The notes under the pieces are model-generated. The model searched no databases. It saw only the letters and a program-made list of their open reading frames with translations, and was not told the DNA's origin. From the NCBI GenBank assembly GCA_037783415.1, contig JAZGTN010000052.1:1860001-1924000 (forward strand): a stretch of 64,000 nt of DNA, read 5' to 3'. Positions within the stretch are counted from its first letter, which is position 1, and the number at the start of each line of letters is the position of its first letter. This document shows positions 21,710-33,170 of the stretch, in pieces. A program made the position numbers and the translations under genes. The DNA is from Leptasterias polaris (lineage: Eukaryota > Echinodermata > Asteroidea > Forcipulatida > Asteriidae).

Positions 21710-21842
21710 AGCTCCCTCGGAAGCTCGGAACATGGGGGTTATTTTCGATTCATCAATGACACTTCAACCACACAACAACAACATCATACGTCTGTCATCA
21801 TTTCACAAGTACATGGACAAGAGTGCCACTGAAAAAGTCATT
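21710..21842 (+). pseudogene. Fragment of a LINE reverse transcriptase tail
   Basis: The plus strand reads SEARNMGVIFDSSMTLQPHN, then NIIRLSSFHKYMDKSATEKV. This is the LGV-I-D-S-M-L segment that follows the polymerase in CR1/L2-group proteins. About 45 codons remain; the rest is missing. Confidence 0.6.
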
Positions 21843-21889
21843 AGTTTTTTAACTGTACCATGATGCACAGTCTCTTGCAGCGCCACCAG

Positions 21890-22193
21890 GAGGCACAAAA
21901 GGACGAGCTACGCGACGGGCGACGCGACGGACGACGCGACGCGACGGACGACGCGACGGGCGACGCGACGGCACGACGCGACGGACGACGGGCGACGCGA
22001 CGGCACGACGCGACGGACGACGGCACGACGCGACGGACGACGGATGTCCAAGTCACCATGGAAATCAATTGAAAAACAGGCGACGCGACGGGCGACGGCA
22101 CGACGCGACGGGCGACGGCACGACGCGACGGACGACGGAACAGGCGACGCGACGGCACGACGCGACGCACATCTGTCGCCTTTAGAACACCAT
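21890..22193 (-). repeat. Right arm of foldback element 3
   Basis: Inverted counterpart of 14202-14650, somewhat shorter, ending GAACACCAT before the target duplication ACGTTGTT. Confidence 0.85.
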
Positions 22194-22235
22194 ACGTTGT
22201 TGCATGTGTGGTATGTATACGACGTGTGTGTGTGG

Positions 22236-22400
22236 ATTTCACATTCAATTCAATTCAATTCAATTCAATTTTATTTATTTCATCACAGTTTACAAGTAAA
22301 AAGTGAAAATTGTTTTCCCTGTGTGCACTAAAAACATTCAAATTCAATACTGATTACAAAAACAATTTCATTACAAAAACAACAAAAACTAGAGATTCAG
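22236..22400 (-). mobile_element. 3' tip of a LINE with AATTC repeat tail
   Basis: Five or six CAATT units (22238-22270) are followed by TTTATTTATTTCATCACAGTT. The same arrangement forms the 3' end of the LINE at 48013-49180. Only the 3' untranslated tip is retained. Confidence 0.5.
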
Positions 22401-22509
22401 AGTTTGTCATACCACAAACTCAAGGTGTTCGGTTCCGGTGGTGGGGGAATGATGAGCCGTTTTTCAATACACGCGGTTGGTATCGTAAAGAGTTTCATTT
22501 TTTCCCCCT

Positions 22510-22960
22510 CAAATTTAGGACGAAAAGCAGTCAAAAGCACCATTTAAATGAAAATTAAAGCATCAAGTCTCCGCTGTAAGAAAACCAGTTAAAAATACCC
22601 AAGCGTTTTGAAGGAAAGCGGGATTTTAAAAAGCGTTCAACATTGAACGCCGTTTTCTCCGATTGTTACTTTTCACTGGGATCTACGTGTGTGTGGCGTC
22701 GGTGACGATTTGATTGTTACAGTCACATTGACAAAATGTGTCTCGAAAGTAAGCATTCATGACTTGTCGCATGACTGCTTGCAATGGTTAATTGTCTCAT
22801 ACAATGTATACACTACATAAAACCTCGGAGTCTAGGCACTATTTTGTACATTTAACCAGTACATACATTTGTACATTTGATAGTTTCACAGTACATTGAC
22901 ATTTATTGTATGATACATTATGACATGATTATACGCAGATTCGAATGAAACAAAGGAACA
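22510..22960 (+). repeat. Dispersed 450-bp repeat, copy 1
   Basis: Matches 28810-29230 in the same orientation. Shared phrases include GGACRAAAAGCRGTCA, TTTTGAAGGAAAGCGG, AATGTGTCTCGAAAGTAA and CGGAGTCTAG. Non-coding. Confidence 0.75.
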
Positions 22961-23086
22961 TGTTATTTTTTGATTTAATGTCACAGCCTTGAAAACTGTT
23001 TTTTATTTTTCGTAAATAAAATTGTGCTGGATGCCGAAAACTGTTAATGGCTATCCTGCCGCACATATACCAATATACCAATAATA

Positions 23087-23340
23087 TACACATAAAACCT
23101 TATTCGGGGCACACCTCGCCCGAACCTTTTATTAGGGCACACACTGCGCCTAAAACCATTTGCACACAGGGGCAAATAAAGGGGGTACACCAGACCCAAA
23201 ACATGTCAGCATTAAGTCTGACTAATGTTTGCACACGGGGGCAAACCAAATGGGTACCTCTGACCCGAACCATGTCAGTATTAACTGACGCACACGGGGG
23301 CAACAAATATGGGCACACGTGACCCGAACCTGCGGTCACG
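23087..23340 (+). repeat. Short tandem array, 60-80 bp degenerate unit
   Basis: Three to four units with GCACACGGGGGCAA followed by GGGTACMYCTGACCCGAACC and ATGTCAGTATTAA. Divergence between units is high. Confidence 0.6.
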
Positions 23341-23934
23341 GCCCAATTAAATTTAAGAACAATAATAGTATTAATAATAATCACACCTGTAAATTATAGA
23401 ATGATTTTAACCAATCAAGTAAGCTGTGAGTTTCCACCTTGGCACATACGGTCGGAAATAGCCCCTGTGGTACATCAGAGCGCTATCACAACTTCTTGTA
23501 ACAATGCATGTCACTAATTTATAAGTTTACTGATAACTTGATTAAGCAAAAGTTTTGCTGAAAAGTAAAACATTGAATTTAATTTTAACCAGACTCTGTA
23601 TTTTCGGTGTCAATCCCGAGAAAAAACGCCAAACGCGCAACGCGTGTCCCACAGGGAGAAACACCTAAAATGCCACGAAAGAACACGGGCGTGCAAATTG
23701 TCACAAAAGAGTTTGGTGCCCAGTGTCGACAAATGCCCGCCATCCTTTTCGACCAAACAAATATTGTGGGTGCGGCAAATAATGAGCGCCTAGTTTAGCG
23801 CACTGTGCTTTCACCCAGCGGTTCGAAATTGGGAAACATACCTCTGCAATGCCACTGGAATACGCTGACGCATGCACAATTCATCAACGTCAGTGAGAAA
23901 CATTTTCTAATTTATGGCAATCCATAATAATTTA
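23341..23934. other. No feature recognised
   Basis: Unique sequence between two tandem arrays. A short frame at 23607-23798 has no recognisable product. Confidence 0.3.
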
Positions 23935-24620
23935 AAGGCCAACATCAGAGAAACAATTCTCTAGCCAACTAAAATAAAAAAGTAAAGGATCACGCTGAAG
24001 AACATAATATTCTCGAGCCAACAAAACAATAAAGGACTCACACCAGAGGAGTCAACGTCGAGCACTATCCATAGGAAGTAAAAGCTCACACTGGAGAAAA
24101 TTATTCTCGCGCCAACTAATAATAATGTTATGTCCACCCTGGAGCAAAATTAATATTCTCCAGCCATTTACGTATCAAAGGACTCTCCCAGGAGGATAAC
24201 ACCTCAAGCCCAAAATTCTCGAGCCAGTAAAATATTCTCGAGCCAGTAATGAGTAAATAATAACTTACACTGCAGGCAAATATTCTCGAGCCAACTATAA
24301 AAGAACTGGCAAGGCTCACACTGGAGGAATGGACCTCCAGCCCAATCCATAATAAAGTAAAGGCCCACCCCACTGACCCTGGAGAAAATTATTCTCGAGC
24401 CAACTAAATAACTACGTAACGGCCCACTCTCTGCAGCAAAACATTCTCAACAAAAGACTCGCACTGAAGGAATGAACCTCGAGCCCTATCAATATAGGCC
24501 ATCACTGAAGAAAATATTATCGGGCCAACTAAAATTAGTTACGGATTCACATTGGAGAAATTAACTTCGAACCCGATCAATAAAATAAAGGCCCACACTA
24601 GACTTAAAAAGTATTGAGCA
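23935..24620 (+). repeat. Degenerate minisatellite with TATTCTCGAGCCA units
   Basis: About twelve units of 50-65 bp. The consensus parts are CTCACACTGGAGAAAA, TTATTCTCGAGCCAACTA and AATAAAGTAAAGGC. Individual units differ by indels. Some alternate with GGAATGAACCTCGAGCCC. No coding frame survives. Confidence 0.7.
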
Positions 24621-27600
24621 ACATCAATTTGAACCCCCAGTGCATAAGCTTCACGTGAGTTTGAGAGAAATATCTTTCTACCTTTATCTACCGAGGAAGA
24701 TGTATAGCATGAAGACACCTGTCAAGTAGGAAAGACTTCCCAAACCAAACTAGCTCACCTCCCCTTTCGAAATTGTTATCCAGGTCTGATTGGACAAATT
24801 CCAGTAGTGTCTTCCCATAAATTATACTTTAATAATGGCAGCGTTGAGCCGAGCTCCCTCCCTGGAAACCCAACTCAATCATCTGACAATATGGGCTTGT
24901 TACTAACATTAACTACATCATGTACATTAATTAAAACAAAGGAGGTATAGAACAACAAAATAAGCAAATGCTTCATAAAGTACTAATTGAATAAATACAC
25001 CCGAGGACTATGAAGGTGTACACAATGAAAATCCGCCGATGTGCTTGTAAAGACTCCAATCGGGATAGTAGCCGGATACGCAAACTCGAAACCCAGTGGG
25101 CAAATTGAGAACGTACGTTGGCCCCATGCTTGCTATCTCATGCCAACATGATGATTGGAGTCATTACAAGCTATCATATTAAAAACACACCAAAACATGA
25201 CAAGATGGTATGCAAGGGAAGGTGGCGGGAATTTAACAAAACTGAATTTCTTAAGCACAAGAAAACAAGTTTTCACAAGGACTGCTCAAACAAAAGTGAC
25301 TGTCTTTGCCATGTGGACAATGGATCCAGAGGGGGACGCTGCCCGCCAGCCGTAAAACAAATAACAGACCAATGGAATGTTAATTGTACCACATGGTCAG
25401 CAACTTCCGACCGCGAAGCAAAATATGCCCCATGGCAACCCCCAGCTTGTCTAGTAGTAATACATTATTTTAGGCTCAAAGAATTGGCCTAAAATCGATT
25501 AATTAAAACAAGGATATTGTCATCGCACATCATCAAATACTCCAAGGTACTGTACAGGGTTGACCATCCTCACTCCACAGCAACAGATCATCAGTATGAC
25601 GCCATGTTACTTGTTCATAGATCATGTAGGGGAGAAATAAAATAAACGAGGTGTTAAAATTGTGTGCTGTTTAATTTCAAAATAAAAGTACCTATCTGGC
25701 TCACGACAGCAACCAACTTATGATTAAGTATGAGCCACATCATCATTGTCAGCATTAAATCCTGTGTTACAGTAGGAAATGTCCTGGAAATTCGAACAAA
25801 TTTTACTATAAAAACCAATTGATTCAATTACGGGCTTGTATTGAACCGGGTTGAAGTCGACACTAAATGTAACTAAAATAGTAATTAAACGCATTATCAG
25901 TCACAAACTTCAACATCAGATCGATAAACTTGCCGTCTGACTTACTTAAACTTATTTTGAAAATGACCCTATTCCAACAGATCAGCTATCCCAACATGCC
26001 CAATGGGATCTTACTAATAATACAGACGTGACCTTTAGTAACATGCATGTATCACAATAAAAGAATATTGTTCTTCCATGTGAAAACTGTATTCCATCAA
26101 GGGTAGGCCTTTATGTAGAACTTGGCAATGAAACATAAAATATTTTGTTTATTATGATGGGCTTTATTCACGGGTCGTAGCAAATAATCAACATAATTTG
26201 TTTTTGTAAATAATGGGAGTTTTGTAGTTTCAAGCAAAAGTCTCGCTTCCACTGTACCATGGGTTAAAGCGTATAGAAACAAGCTAACGAAACACAAAGC
26301 ATTATTTATACTTCTTTTTCATTTGTTGAAAGACAATATCACACGTAACTTCCCACAAACAGTTAACATCAAAATAAATCATACTCTAAATGAAGAACAT
26401 CAAAATCAACCACATAACATATTGTACTTATTGAGTAATATCTGCCCCATCCAAAATGTTTCATTTGAACCTGCAGGGACGTCAACACACACAAACAAGT
26501 ACACGCACCCGACTAAAAATTAGTTTAACGCCCACACAACCGCTCAAAATTAATAACACACGGGGACCAAAAGCCACCGGGCTGCAGTCCCACCTCAACC
26601 GCTCGCAATTTATTGTACCATTCCATTGGGCACTTTGGCCCTGTTGTTCTATTGAAGCCGGTCGGAGTAGCAGTCACCCAGTTAAAACTGAGGCTGCCGT
26701 CGCTATGCCTGAATTTTAACAAACATTTTATTTTATTTTTTATTTTTTATTTTTTTTTTTTAAATAGATATTAGCGTTGTTTCAGATCATTATATACGGT
26801 GCAAGTAAAATGCATCAAAGAAACTAAGAAATAGTTTCTCATGAAGGAATACGATTCAGTTCAAAACCATGACTTGCACGAATAGAACTTGCCGAACCAA
26901 ACAAATAGCTTCTGACAAAAGTAAATCGCCCTTTGACTAAAATAAGAAACTTAAGCCATTATCCAGTACAGAAAACTTGATTTATTTTAAAGCTGAAAAG
27001 CACAAACTAATTTTCAACCCAAACTCCCCTGATTATGCCACTGCATTGTAAATTGGAGCAATGAATATCTAGGTGTAGAGAATGCAAACATCACGAACTA
27101 ACAACTAAACACAAGACGGGGCAGAGTTTCAACGAAACCAAAGTCATTGCCCATGAAGTTTGCGAAAATAAACCCCATGAATATCAATGCATAAATCAAA
27201 ACGCACCACTAGAAAATAAAAAGCAGCAAACAGTTAAAATGCCTAATGAGTAACGGCTTGTTATTGTGGAGTACTCGGTTTGAATTCAACCCAACCCACA
27301 GTCAAACATAGTTTGCCAGGCTCAGAATAATAGTTTACTCATCAAGTAAAGTAATTAAACCACTCTTTTCCATAAAGAACGCTTGAAAACAACAGCTCTA
27401 TTTGTGGTGTCTAAAACCAGAATATTAATTCAACTTAGCTCGTTTTTGGCAGAACTTGTTGTTGGATTCCAGCGAACTGCGAGTTCGTCACCGTCCCAAT
27501 TGGTTCACCAAACAGATTTGTTGATGGTGCACGGCTTTCATGGTTCTGCCTGTGCCGTCTCTCTTTCACAAACGCACCGGGTCAGATGGCGACGTCTCTG

Positions 27601-28809
27601 CTCCGACCAGCGGCGCCCCAAATCATAGATAGACTACGGTATGGTGTAGGCCCGATAGACAGCACAGCACTCACTCAAGTCCAGCAGTAGTGCCAGCCGA
27701 CAAAATTGAGTTCGATGGTCGACCGAAAAGAACGCACGAAAATTAACTAAATCCTCCGGCAAGGTAGGCCTAAGAACAACTAAAAATAGTCCACAGCTCA
27801 GCTGTCATATCAACTCCTAAACACCAATTCTAAAACACTAAACACTATTTCCAAAGAGAATTTGAAAATTGTTTATAATTGCTGCAAATTATTTCCATGC
27901 GTTCACAGACAAGACTATGACGAAAGTGATTTATCCCCCAACTTTCCCGCTTGCTCAAGCGTCCCCAGCAACGCAAGAATTGGAGCCATTGGTTGATTTT
28001 CCCTGCACCGCATATTATTGGCTCATTGTCAAAACTGTTTATATAACATAATTTGTAACACATTCATAATTATATTCTTTACCAATACATATACCGTAAT
28101 ATGTTTTCTGCCCGCGAAATTGTTGTGACCTAGATTTGTAAGAATTTACACAGTGCGCCCGCGCACGCACGTGAACCTTCAAGCCCACCTACATGTACAT
28201 GTATGTTGTCAATGTTTGTCCATAATAAAACAACACGTGCAAATGCGTGCCGCTGTGACATGAATACTGCCCTTCCCTGCGTATAAAGCATTCTATCGTT
28301 TAGGCGATAAAATGAAATATAATTAGCAAATCTTGAGACCACCATATCTCGAAAAGTATAAGTCCGATCAACTGTTTTCGATTGTGTACTTGTGGGATAC
28401 TGTAGATGTATTTGTTAGGCTAAAACATTGTGCGACGTCATCATGACGTCACCAGTACCCAACGTAAAGTCAATAGATTTCGCTCGCCACAATTTCTGTT
28501 CTATGGCCTGTGTGGTAAAAAAAACACCTCCATAAGACTGTGCGGCGCGGTATGCTACTTTATGTGTTCTCTGATGTTATAATGTAAGGAATTATGAAGT
28601 CACCCCCTGTTAGAGCACGCTCTATCAATCGTCTATTTTCAAACAAAATAAGTTTAATTTTGAAATCTACAGAATATGCTTGATCGAGTCAGAAGTTGTT
28701 TCCCATCCCATCCCGGAATACTGTGAGCTACGGTACTAATGTTTCAAGCTCGAAAACATTTTGCATCAATTTTTGATTTCACGTACTAACACAAAACGTT
28801 TTACTTTAT
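24621..28809. other. Long stretch with no recognised gene
   Basis: I find no convincing exon, RNA gene or complete mobile element. The longest frame is 124 codons (25118-25492, +), rich in H, N and K, with no motif I recognise. A T-rich tract lies at 26725-26765. A double TGACGTCA-type block lies at 28434-28455. The region may be intergenic or intronic. Confidence 0.4.
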
Positions 28810-29230
28810 TGCTTATTAATTTAGGACAAAAAGCGGTCATAAGCACCATGTATATGAAGTTCAAAGTAACAAGTCTCCACTGTAAGAAAACTAGTGACTT
28901 TTTGAAGGAAAGCGGTATTTTATAAAAGCCTTCAACATTAGATGCCGTTTTCTACAATTGTTACTTTTTACTGTCTACGTGTGTGTCAGTTCGTGGAACC
29001 GGTGGGTGACGATTTGATAGCTTCACAGTTACCTTGACAAATGTGTCTCGAAAGTAAACATTCATGACTTATCACATGGCTGCTTGCAATGGTTTATTGT
29101 CTGACACAATGTAGGCCTATGTACTAAATTAAACTTCGGAGTCTAGACACTATTGTGTACATTGTACATTATTGATAGCTTCACAGTTACATTGACAATG
29201 TGTCTCGAAAGTAAACCTGTATGAATTGTC
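28810..29230 (+). repeat. Dispersed 450-bp repeat, copy 2
   Basis: Second copy of 22510-22960. It carries a separate partial repetition of its own end: TGTGTCTCGAAAGTAAAC occurs at about 29041 and again at about 29200. Confidence 0.7.
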
Positions 29231-30315
29231 ACATGACTGCTTGCAGCGGTTTAAATACCATTTGTTTTCAAAAGATAACAACGAATTTATCGTTCTTAGT
29301 TTCTGAGTTCTGGTTGTTAAACCAAAAACTCAAAATTTGATTTAAATTAATTACATTTAATTACCCAATAAATCAATGGATGACGTCATTATGTGTCAAA
29401 ACTTCTGTTTCATCTATTTATCAGGTGTAACACTGCATGTTGCCAAGTTTCATGACCGTACGAGCTTGGGAAGGATGTCAAAGTCTGCGGACAACGATTT
29501 GTGTGTATTTTTGAGATGGAACAAACTCAAAAAGTCACTAGAGATTTAGTGTTTGTGAGAACAAACACTAGGTGTTCGGGTATCGATGGGGCACTGTTAT
29601 GTTACTAAAATGCGTAAGCAGATTTATATTGAAAGTTTTTTAATTTTCCAAAAAAAGTCGTTTGCAAACCTATTATTACTTTTATACTTTTAGTGTACAC
29701 GGGGGAAAGTGATATCGTTGCTGTATGAGTCTCCATAAAGTAGTTTAGATACACATGCATAACAATTTTCATGTAAATAGTCACAAACTTAACATGCTTA
29801 ACTGATAAATTAAAAGACTATCACTAACAATTAAAAAATAAATGTTATCAAACTACGCATGCTTGCTACCTTATGTGTGAAGCAACATCATTTGTCATGA
29901 TTATGAAAGGGGCATAAGAACCTACTGTTTACACGATGTGCAATTTATGTTGAATTTATTTTGCTAGTCACATTGTATTTCTTTGAAGTATTCAACAGGA
30001 TCTAAAAGTTAGATTCGCGTAAAAACCGTTGTTGATCAGAGTCAAATTTATGTTGACCTTTTCCCGATTGCATTTTCTCAGTTATCAAAAGTTATTCAAA
30101 TCACCAAAACAGTTCAGCAAAATACACTCGTTCAGTTGATATTTACCACCAAGCCAACAAAAGGCTAACACGAAGGTTATGCAATGAGCTAGCTATTCAT
30201 TGGACCACCGTCGAACAACGTAGATTTCCGAAGGATGGTTGCATTTATCGACGAGTGCAGTAACAAAGGACCATTAACTTGGTATAGCGCCACCATGGAT
30301 AACGCATCAACTTTA
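29231..30315. other. No gene recognised
   Basis: AT-rich. A small stem AGTGTTTGTGAGAACAAACACT lies around 29549-29570, with AGGTGTTCGG just after it; similar wording occurs at 22412-22436 after the first dispersed copy. Otherwise nothing is supported. Confidence 0.3.
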
Positions 30316-30372
30316 CTGTACGCTTCATGTACATGTACTGTACGCTTCATGTACATGTACTGTACGCTTCAT
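30316..30372 (+). repeat. Tandem repeat of TGTACGCTTCATGTACATGTAC
   Basis: About two and a half copies of a 24-bp unit made largely of the palindrome TGTACATGTACA plus CGCTTCA. Confidence 0.8.
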
Positions 30373-30600
30373 AATAATAATAATAATAATAATAATAACT
30401 AGTTCTTATATAGCGCATTTCACAATAATGGTCTCAATGCGCTTTACATTAGTGCCCTGGTCATTGGGCCAATAACATTCCTTTAATCTTTCTCAGCTCC
30501 CTGGGGAGTATACAGCCCGGGCTGCCGTGATGGCGCTCCAAAGGCTTTTTCAAACACAATATCAACCTCTACCCTTGCATTCTGCAAATCTTAACAAAAA
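30373..30600 (-). mobile_element. SINE 3' region with ATT-repeat tail
   Basis: Read on the minus strand it contains GGGCTGTATACTCCCCAGGG, AGCTGAGAAAGATTAAAGG, AAAGCGCATTGAGACC and GCGCTATATAAGAAC, then (ATT)n. The same phrases occur in the SINE at 58198-58580. A tRNA-like head is not evident, so it is 5' truncated. Confidence 0.7.
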
Positions 30601-30640
30601 ATCATGTACATGTACATGTACTGTACATGTGGGCCAGCAA

Positions 30641-31379
30641 TGCACAGTCTTCGTGGACTTTGAACCTTAGATCAATGGCGCAGTGTGTGTACAGCCTACA
30701 TGTACATGCAAGATTACACGCGGTCAATGGAGCGGAACGACCAGCCCTTTGCTTCTGCTGCGGGCTAATACTAACGTAATGTTCAACTTACATTTTGAGC
30801 GGGAAGTCAAGAACACACGGGGTAACTCTTTGTGTAGCATTTGTTGAGTTTTAAAAGGCCTGTCCGATGATGTATTGATTGAAGCAATCCATTCAGTAAT
30901 TATTAAGTTATGATTTTTTGAAATATTAAATTTTGATTTACTGTATTTCAACACCCGATGACGTCATCATGACGTCACAATAACTTGATGGAGGTTTCAT
31001 CAAGGTTCTAACATGGTGTAAATTTGAAGTTGATCAGACAAACAGAAGTTAAGAATTTTGCCAGGAAATGATTTTTTGTTAAGATTTGCAGAAAGGTAAA
31101 CTTTGACCTTCCGGTACGACCGGAAGTAAAGGTCATGTGAATTTGGCGTTAACTTTTCAAATGTTGCCCGTGTCTTGATCTATCATATGCTTAAATATGA
31201 ATATTATAGCTTTCCTATTCAGAAACATACAGGCATTGGCATGAGGGCACTTTTTGACCTTAAATGGCTTGTAATTCTAAGCCCGAACACCTAAAAAACC
31301 AAGAAACTAATTACAAAAATTAGTTTTAAACAATTAAAAGGTTTATACTTTAAAAAGAGAGAAACATTATCCAAAGCTT
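30641..31379. other. No gene recognised
   Basis: Contains a second GATGACGTCATCATGACGTC block (30957-30976) like that at 28434. A 76-codon minus frame at 30724-30954 has no recognisable product. Confidence 0.3.
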
Positions 31380-31420
31380 ACCATCACTGATTAAAAATAA
31401 AAAAATAAAATTAAGTTACC

Positions 31421-31828
31421 TTATGAAAAGTGAGTTAAAAAGATGAATAGCACTGGGTAAAAAAGATAGTCTGAACCGGTTTGTACGAGTAGAAAGAGAA
31501 CGGTACCTTCCTGATGGGAGACTGTGAATGAATGAGTGAATGGATGAGTTGGATCTTGGGTTATAACTTTTAATTTAGTAACATACTGTTTGTCTAGGAT
31601 TTCTTTCATGTGTTTTACTTCAAAACCTATTATCTTGCTGGCAACCTTGGTGATACGATCAATTTTCTTCTGATTTTTCACGGTTAGATTATTAAACCAA
31701 ACAATACAGCTAAAAGTAATGACAGACTGAACAATACTTTGGTAAAACAGGTGTAAAATTGAATCACGGACATTGAAAGACCGTAGTTTCCTTAGAAAAT
31801 AAAGCCTCTGATTTGCCTTGGCACACAT
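31421..31828 (-). pseudogene. LINE C-terminal tail
   Basis: Contains KANQRLYFLRKLRSFNV, LHLFYQSIVQSVITF and KIDRITKVASKIIGF, the conserved tail of this LINE group. The last 35 or so residues probably come from a frameshifted reading. Confidence 0.7.
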
Positions 31829-31917
31829 TCTTTGAGTATTTTTGTTCCAATCCAGTTTGTTGTCTATGACTGTCCCAAGATATTTATATTCACTGACAAT
31901 TTCTACTTTGTCGTTCT

Positions 31918-32500
31918 TTATACTAACCGGGTGAATACTTTGTCGGATCTTACGAAAATTAAAACTAGTTCTTTGGTTTTGGTTACATTCAATGTGAGAA
32001 AATTGTCATTACACCACTGGACAAAGCGATCTATTTCGTGTCTGTAATTTATCTCATTGTTTTTGAGGATCAGACCAGTCAAGGAAGTATCATCAGCATA
32101 CTTAACAACAGAGCAAGATCCACTGTTACTATGATAGTCACTGGTATACAGAGTAAAGAGGACTGGTGATAGGACACAACCCTGTGGCACTCCAGTATTT
32201 GTGAAGATTGAATTAGAGAATGAATTACTGATCTTAACACGTTGGGGTCTAGCTCTCATAAAATCACTGATCCACAGGCACAAGTGTGGATTGACATTCA
32301 TGTTTTGTAGCTTCTGTACCAACTTATGTGGTTGCAGTGTATTGAAGGCTGATGAGAAATCAAAAAATAGTGTTCTAACATAAGTTTTAGGTTGATCAAG
32401 ATGACTCTGGATATTGTGTAGAAGTGTGGTTACAGCATCATCTACCCCTCGCTTTGTACAATATGCAAACTGGCAAGGATCGGCAAAAATCTTGGTATGT
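31918..32500 (-). pseudogene. LINE reverse transcriptase fragment
   Basis: Shows QFAYCTKRGVDDAVTTLLH, LFFDFSSAFNTLQPHKL, TGVPQGCVLSPVLFTLY and the catalytic VKYADDTSLTGLI. The residues upstream of about 32500 come from the adjacent microsatellite and are not part of the protein. Confidence 0.8.
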
Positions 32501-32983
32501 GTCAGGAGAAGTTCTTGGGTATTCACACATATACATATGTACACACATACATACATGTACAATTGTCGTTTATATTAAAAATCAAGTTCAACTTCCCAAA
32601 CAAGAAACATGGCTTCGTCGTCGGCACGGTACGGTGGTGTCATTTGCGGCAAGAGTGATTGGTTACTTTATGGAGCTATAAACTAGACTGCTCCATGGTT
32701 ACTTGCAAAAGAAATTTAAAAAAACCTATGGGTGCCATACACACACATAATTTTAGAATCCTAACCCTTATAACATTTCTGAGATATGACCCCCTATGAT
32801 TATTGTGTCATTCAAATTTCCACACAAATTCAAGCTGAACTTGTAAAAATAACTGCTAAAAAAGTTTCTGGCTGTGGATGTACAAACAATGCCTGCATGA
32901 AGTCTTTAGGCTCTCTGTCTCTTTTGTAAGATAGGAATGAGATATGGGTGATATGTTAACCCACTATTATTGTAGTGCTAGGG

Positions 32984-33170
32984 GGGGGGGGGGGGGGGTA
33001 GCCTGGCCTGGGTGCCCGTTCAGCCCAAAGAGCCGTGGAGCGCAAAGTACGTAGGGTTTTAAGCGCTCGGAGGAGCTTGGTAATGGGTCGCGGCGGAGCT
33101 CCTGCCGGCACCCAATGGCCGGTCATAGGCCCCGGGAACAAGTGGTCTATGGCCGCGCATTATCAGACAG
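32984..33170. other. G-run and GC-rich island
   Basis: A run of about 17 G (32982-32998) leads into GC-rich sequence with several CpGs, including GGCCGGTCATAGGCCCCGGG. It stands out from the AT-rich surroundings. No exon or promoter element is certain. Confidence 0.35.

Larger units (their letters stand above)
14202..22193. mobile_element. Foldback element 3, 8 kb, 12-bp arrays, carries LINEs
   Basis: Terminal inverted repeats start ATGGTGTTCTAAAGRCGACA and continue for about 45 bp with two mismatches before arrays of a 12-bp unit (CCGTCGCGTCGT and variants). The octamer ACGTTGTT stands immediately outside both ends (14194-14201 and 22194-22201), a perfect 8-bp target duplication. The arms, 14202-14650 and 21890-22193, are homologous: both contain a linker with TTTTTCAATTGATTT and CATGGTGACTTGGACATC (in inverse on the right). 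The interior holds a Tx1-like LINE with a CR1-like LINE nested in it, and unidentified sequence. No transposase was found. Confidence 0.8.
31380..32562 (-). mobile_element. L2/CR1-group LINE, 5' truncated
   Basis: The minus strand encodes the polymerase end (32500-31918) then, after a frameshift, the tail (31828-31421). The element starts abruptly inside the polymerase, next to an ACATAC microsatellite at 32519-32560. Confidence 0.8.

Noticed and set aside
25118..25492. 124-codon gene
   Set aside because: No recognisable motif, no splice or start context of note, and residue composition expected for AT-rich non-coding DNA.
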